The notes under the pieces were generated by a model that saw nothing but the letters and a program-made list of their open reading frames with translations, searched no databases and had not been told where the DNA came from. Below, in pieces: positions 63,712 to 64,000 of a stretch of 64,000 nt of DNA (within the stretch, counting starts at the first letter, position 1; the number at the start of each line of letters is the position of its first letter). Origin of the DNA: Methanolobus halotolerans (GTDB lineage Archaea > Halobacteriota > Methanosarcinia > Methanosarcinales > Methanosarcinaceae); NCBI RefSeq assembly GCF_004745425.1, contig NZ_PGGK01000004.1:1-64000 (forward strand), given 5' to 3'. The position numbers and the translations under genes are program-made.

Positions 63712-64000
63712 ATCAAAATACAGATACCTTATGGAAAACAATTTGTTGATCTTGAAGTGGAAATACCCCATGAGGTCGTTGCACCAAATTTCGTAGAGGT
63801 AAAAACCGGATCGAATATCATTGATGAAGCCCTGAACAATCCTATTGGAATGGGATCGCTGGAGGATTTCGCCAGAAGCAGTGAAAGGATACTCATACTT
63901 GTGAACGATGCCACAAGACCCACACCCACTGCAAAGGTACTCCTTAAGTTACGTGACATCCTCAGGAGCCATGATGATGTAAGATTCCTGGTCGCTACAG
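63712..64000 (+). CDS. larA: Nickel-dependent lactate racemase LarA (N-terminal part), apparent ATC start
   Basis: The frame runs open to the window end. Starting at ATC 63712 the product begins MKIQIPYGKQFVDLEVEIP, the family N terminus, and continues to LILVNDATRPTPTA, a nearly invariant LarA motif. GGAGTGA (63700-63706) lies five bases before ATC. GTG at 63703 is in frame but would lie inside that ribosome site. LarA interconverts lactate enantiomers with a nickel-pincer cofactor; in methanogens the substrate may be another 2-hydroxy acid. Confidence 0.85.
   Translation, partial: MKIQIPYGKQFVDLEVEIPHEVVAPNFVEVKTGSNIIDEALNNPIGMGSLEDFARSSERILILVNDATRPTPTAKVLLKLRDILRSHDDVRFLVAT

Overview
The window is from a methanogenic archaeon of the Methanosarcinales, most likely a methylotrophic member of the Methanosarcinaceae (Methanolobus/Methanomethylovorans-like; the genus cannot be fixed from this sequence). 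Evidence: an archaeal histone, RPA with zinc-ribbon OB folds and RPA-associated proteins, small replication factor C, PriS/GINS, aIF2-alpha, Nop10, L44e and S27e, deoxyhypusine synthase, pelota, and the Rnf complex joined to a multiheme cytochrome c (MmcA), which is typical of cytochrome-containing Methanosarcinaceae.

Layout. 1-744: the edge of an IS200/IS605-type tnpB element. 978-7781: a membrane histidine kinase, a nitrilase-family amidase, a winged-helix regulator, deoxyhypusine synthase, two regulators and a small phosphodiesterase. 7899-16097: two RPA/RPA-associated-protein operons on the minus strand, separated by an APC permease with universal-stress domains, a class I aldolase and an unidentified gene. 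16294-18811: a flavodoxin-like protein, histone, a small-multidrug-export-type membrane protein and rfcS, which apparently starts at ATT. 18945-26138: a minus-strand Rnf operon (unknown gene, mmcA, rnfC, D, G, E, A, B, DUF4870-like gene), with the flavin-attaching enzyme apbE divergent from it. 27309-38720: ThpR, diadenylate cyclase, an acetate-uptake-type carrier, pelota plus RqcH (ribosome rescue), then the co-directional block priS-gins-rpl44e-rps27e-aIF2alpha-nop10-PAC2-endoQ.

38765-40670 is a non-protein island. It holds a tRNA-Ser(CGA) that appears to carry an intron in its D-loop, a decayed gene, a tandem pair of structured RNA units with covarying stems and a conserved loop, and a frameshifted methanogen-type regulator. 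40919-46670 holds sensory and membrane proteins. 46698-62733 is dominated by an accessory expansion of MacB/FtsX-type ABC export systems: six permeases, three ATPases and three exported COG1361-like proteins in three modules, plus a Yip1-like protein, an archaeosortase-type exported protein and two orphan permeases. A 133-bp MITE with an 8-bp target duplication sits exactly at the stop codon of the last permease. The window ends in LysE and the start of larA.

The strongest leads are the tandem RNA at 39685-39960, the D-loop tRNA intron, the two non-ATG (ATT/ATC) starts behind strong Shine-Dalgarno sequences, and the multi-module MacB/COG1361 region.
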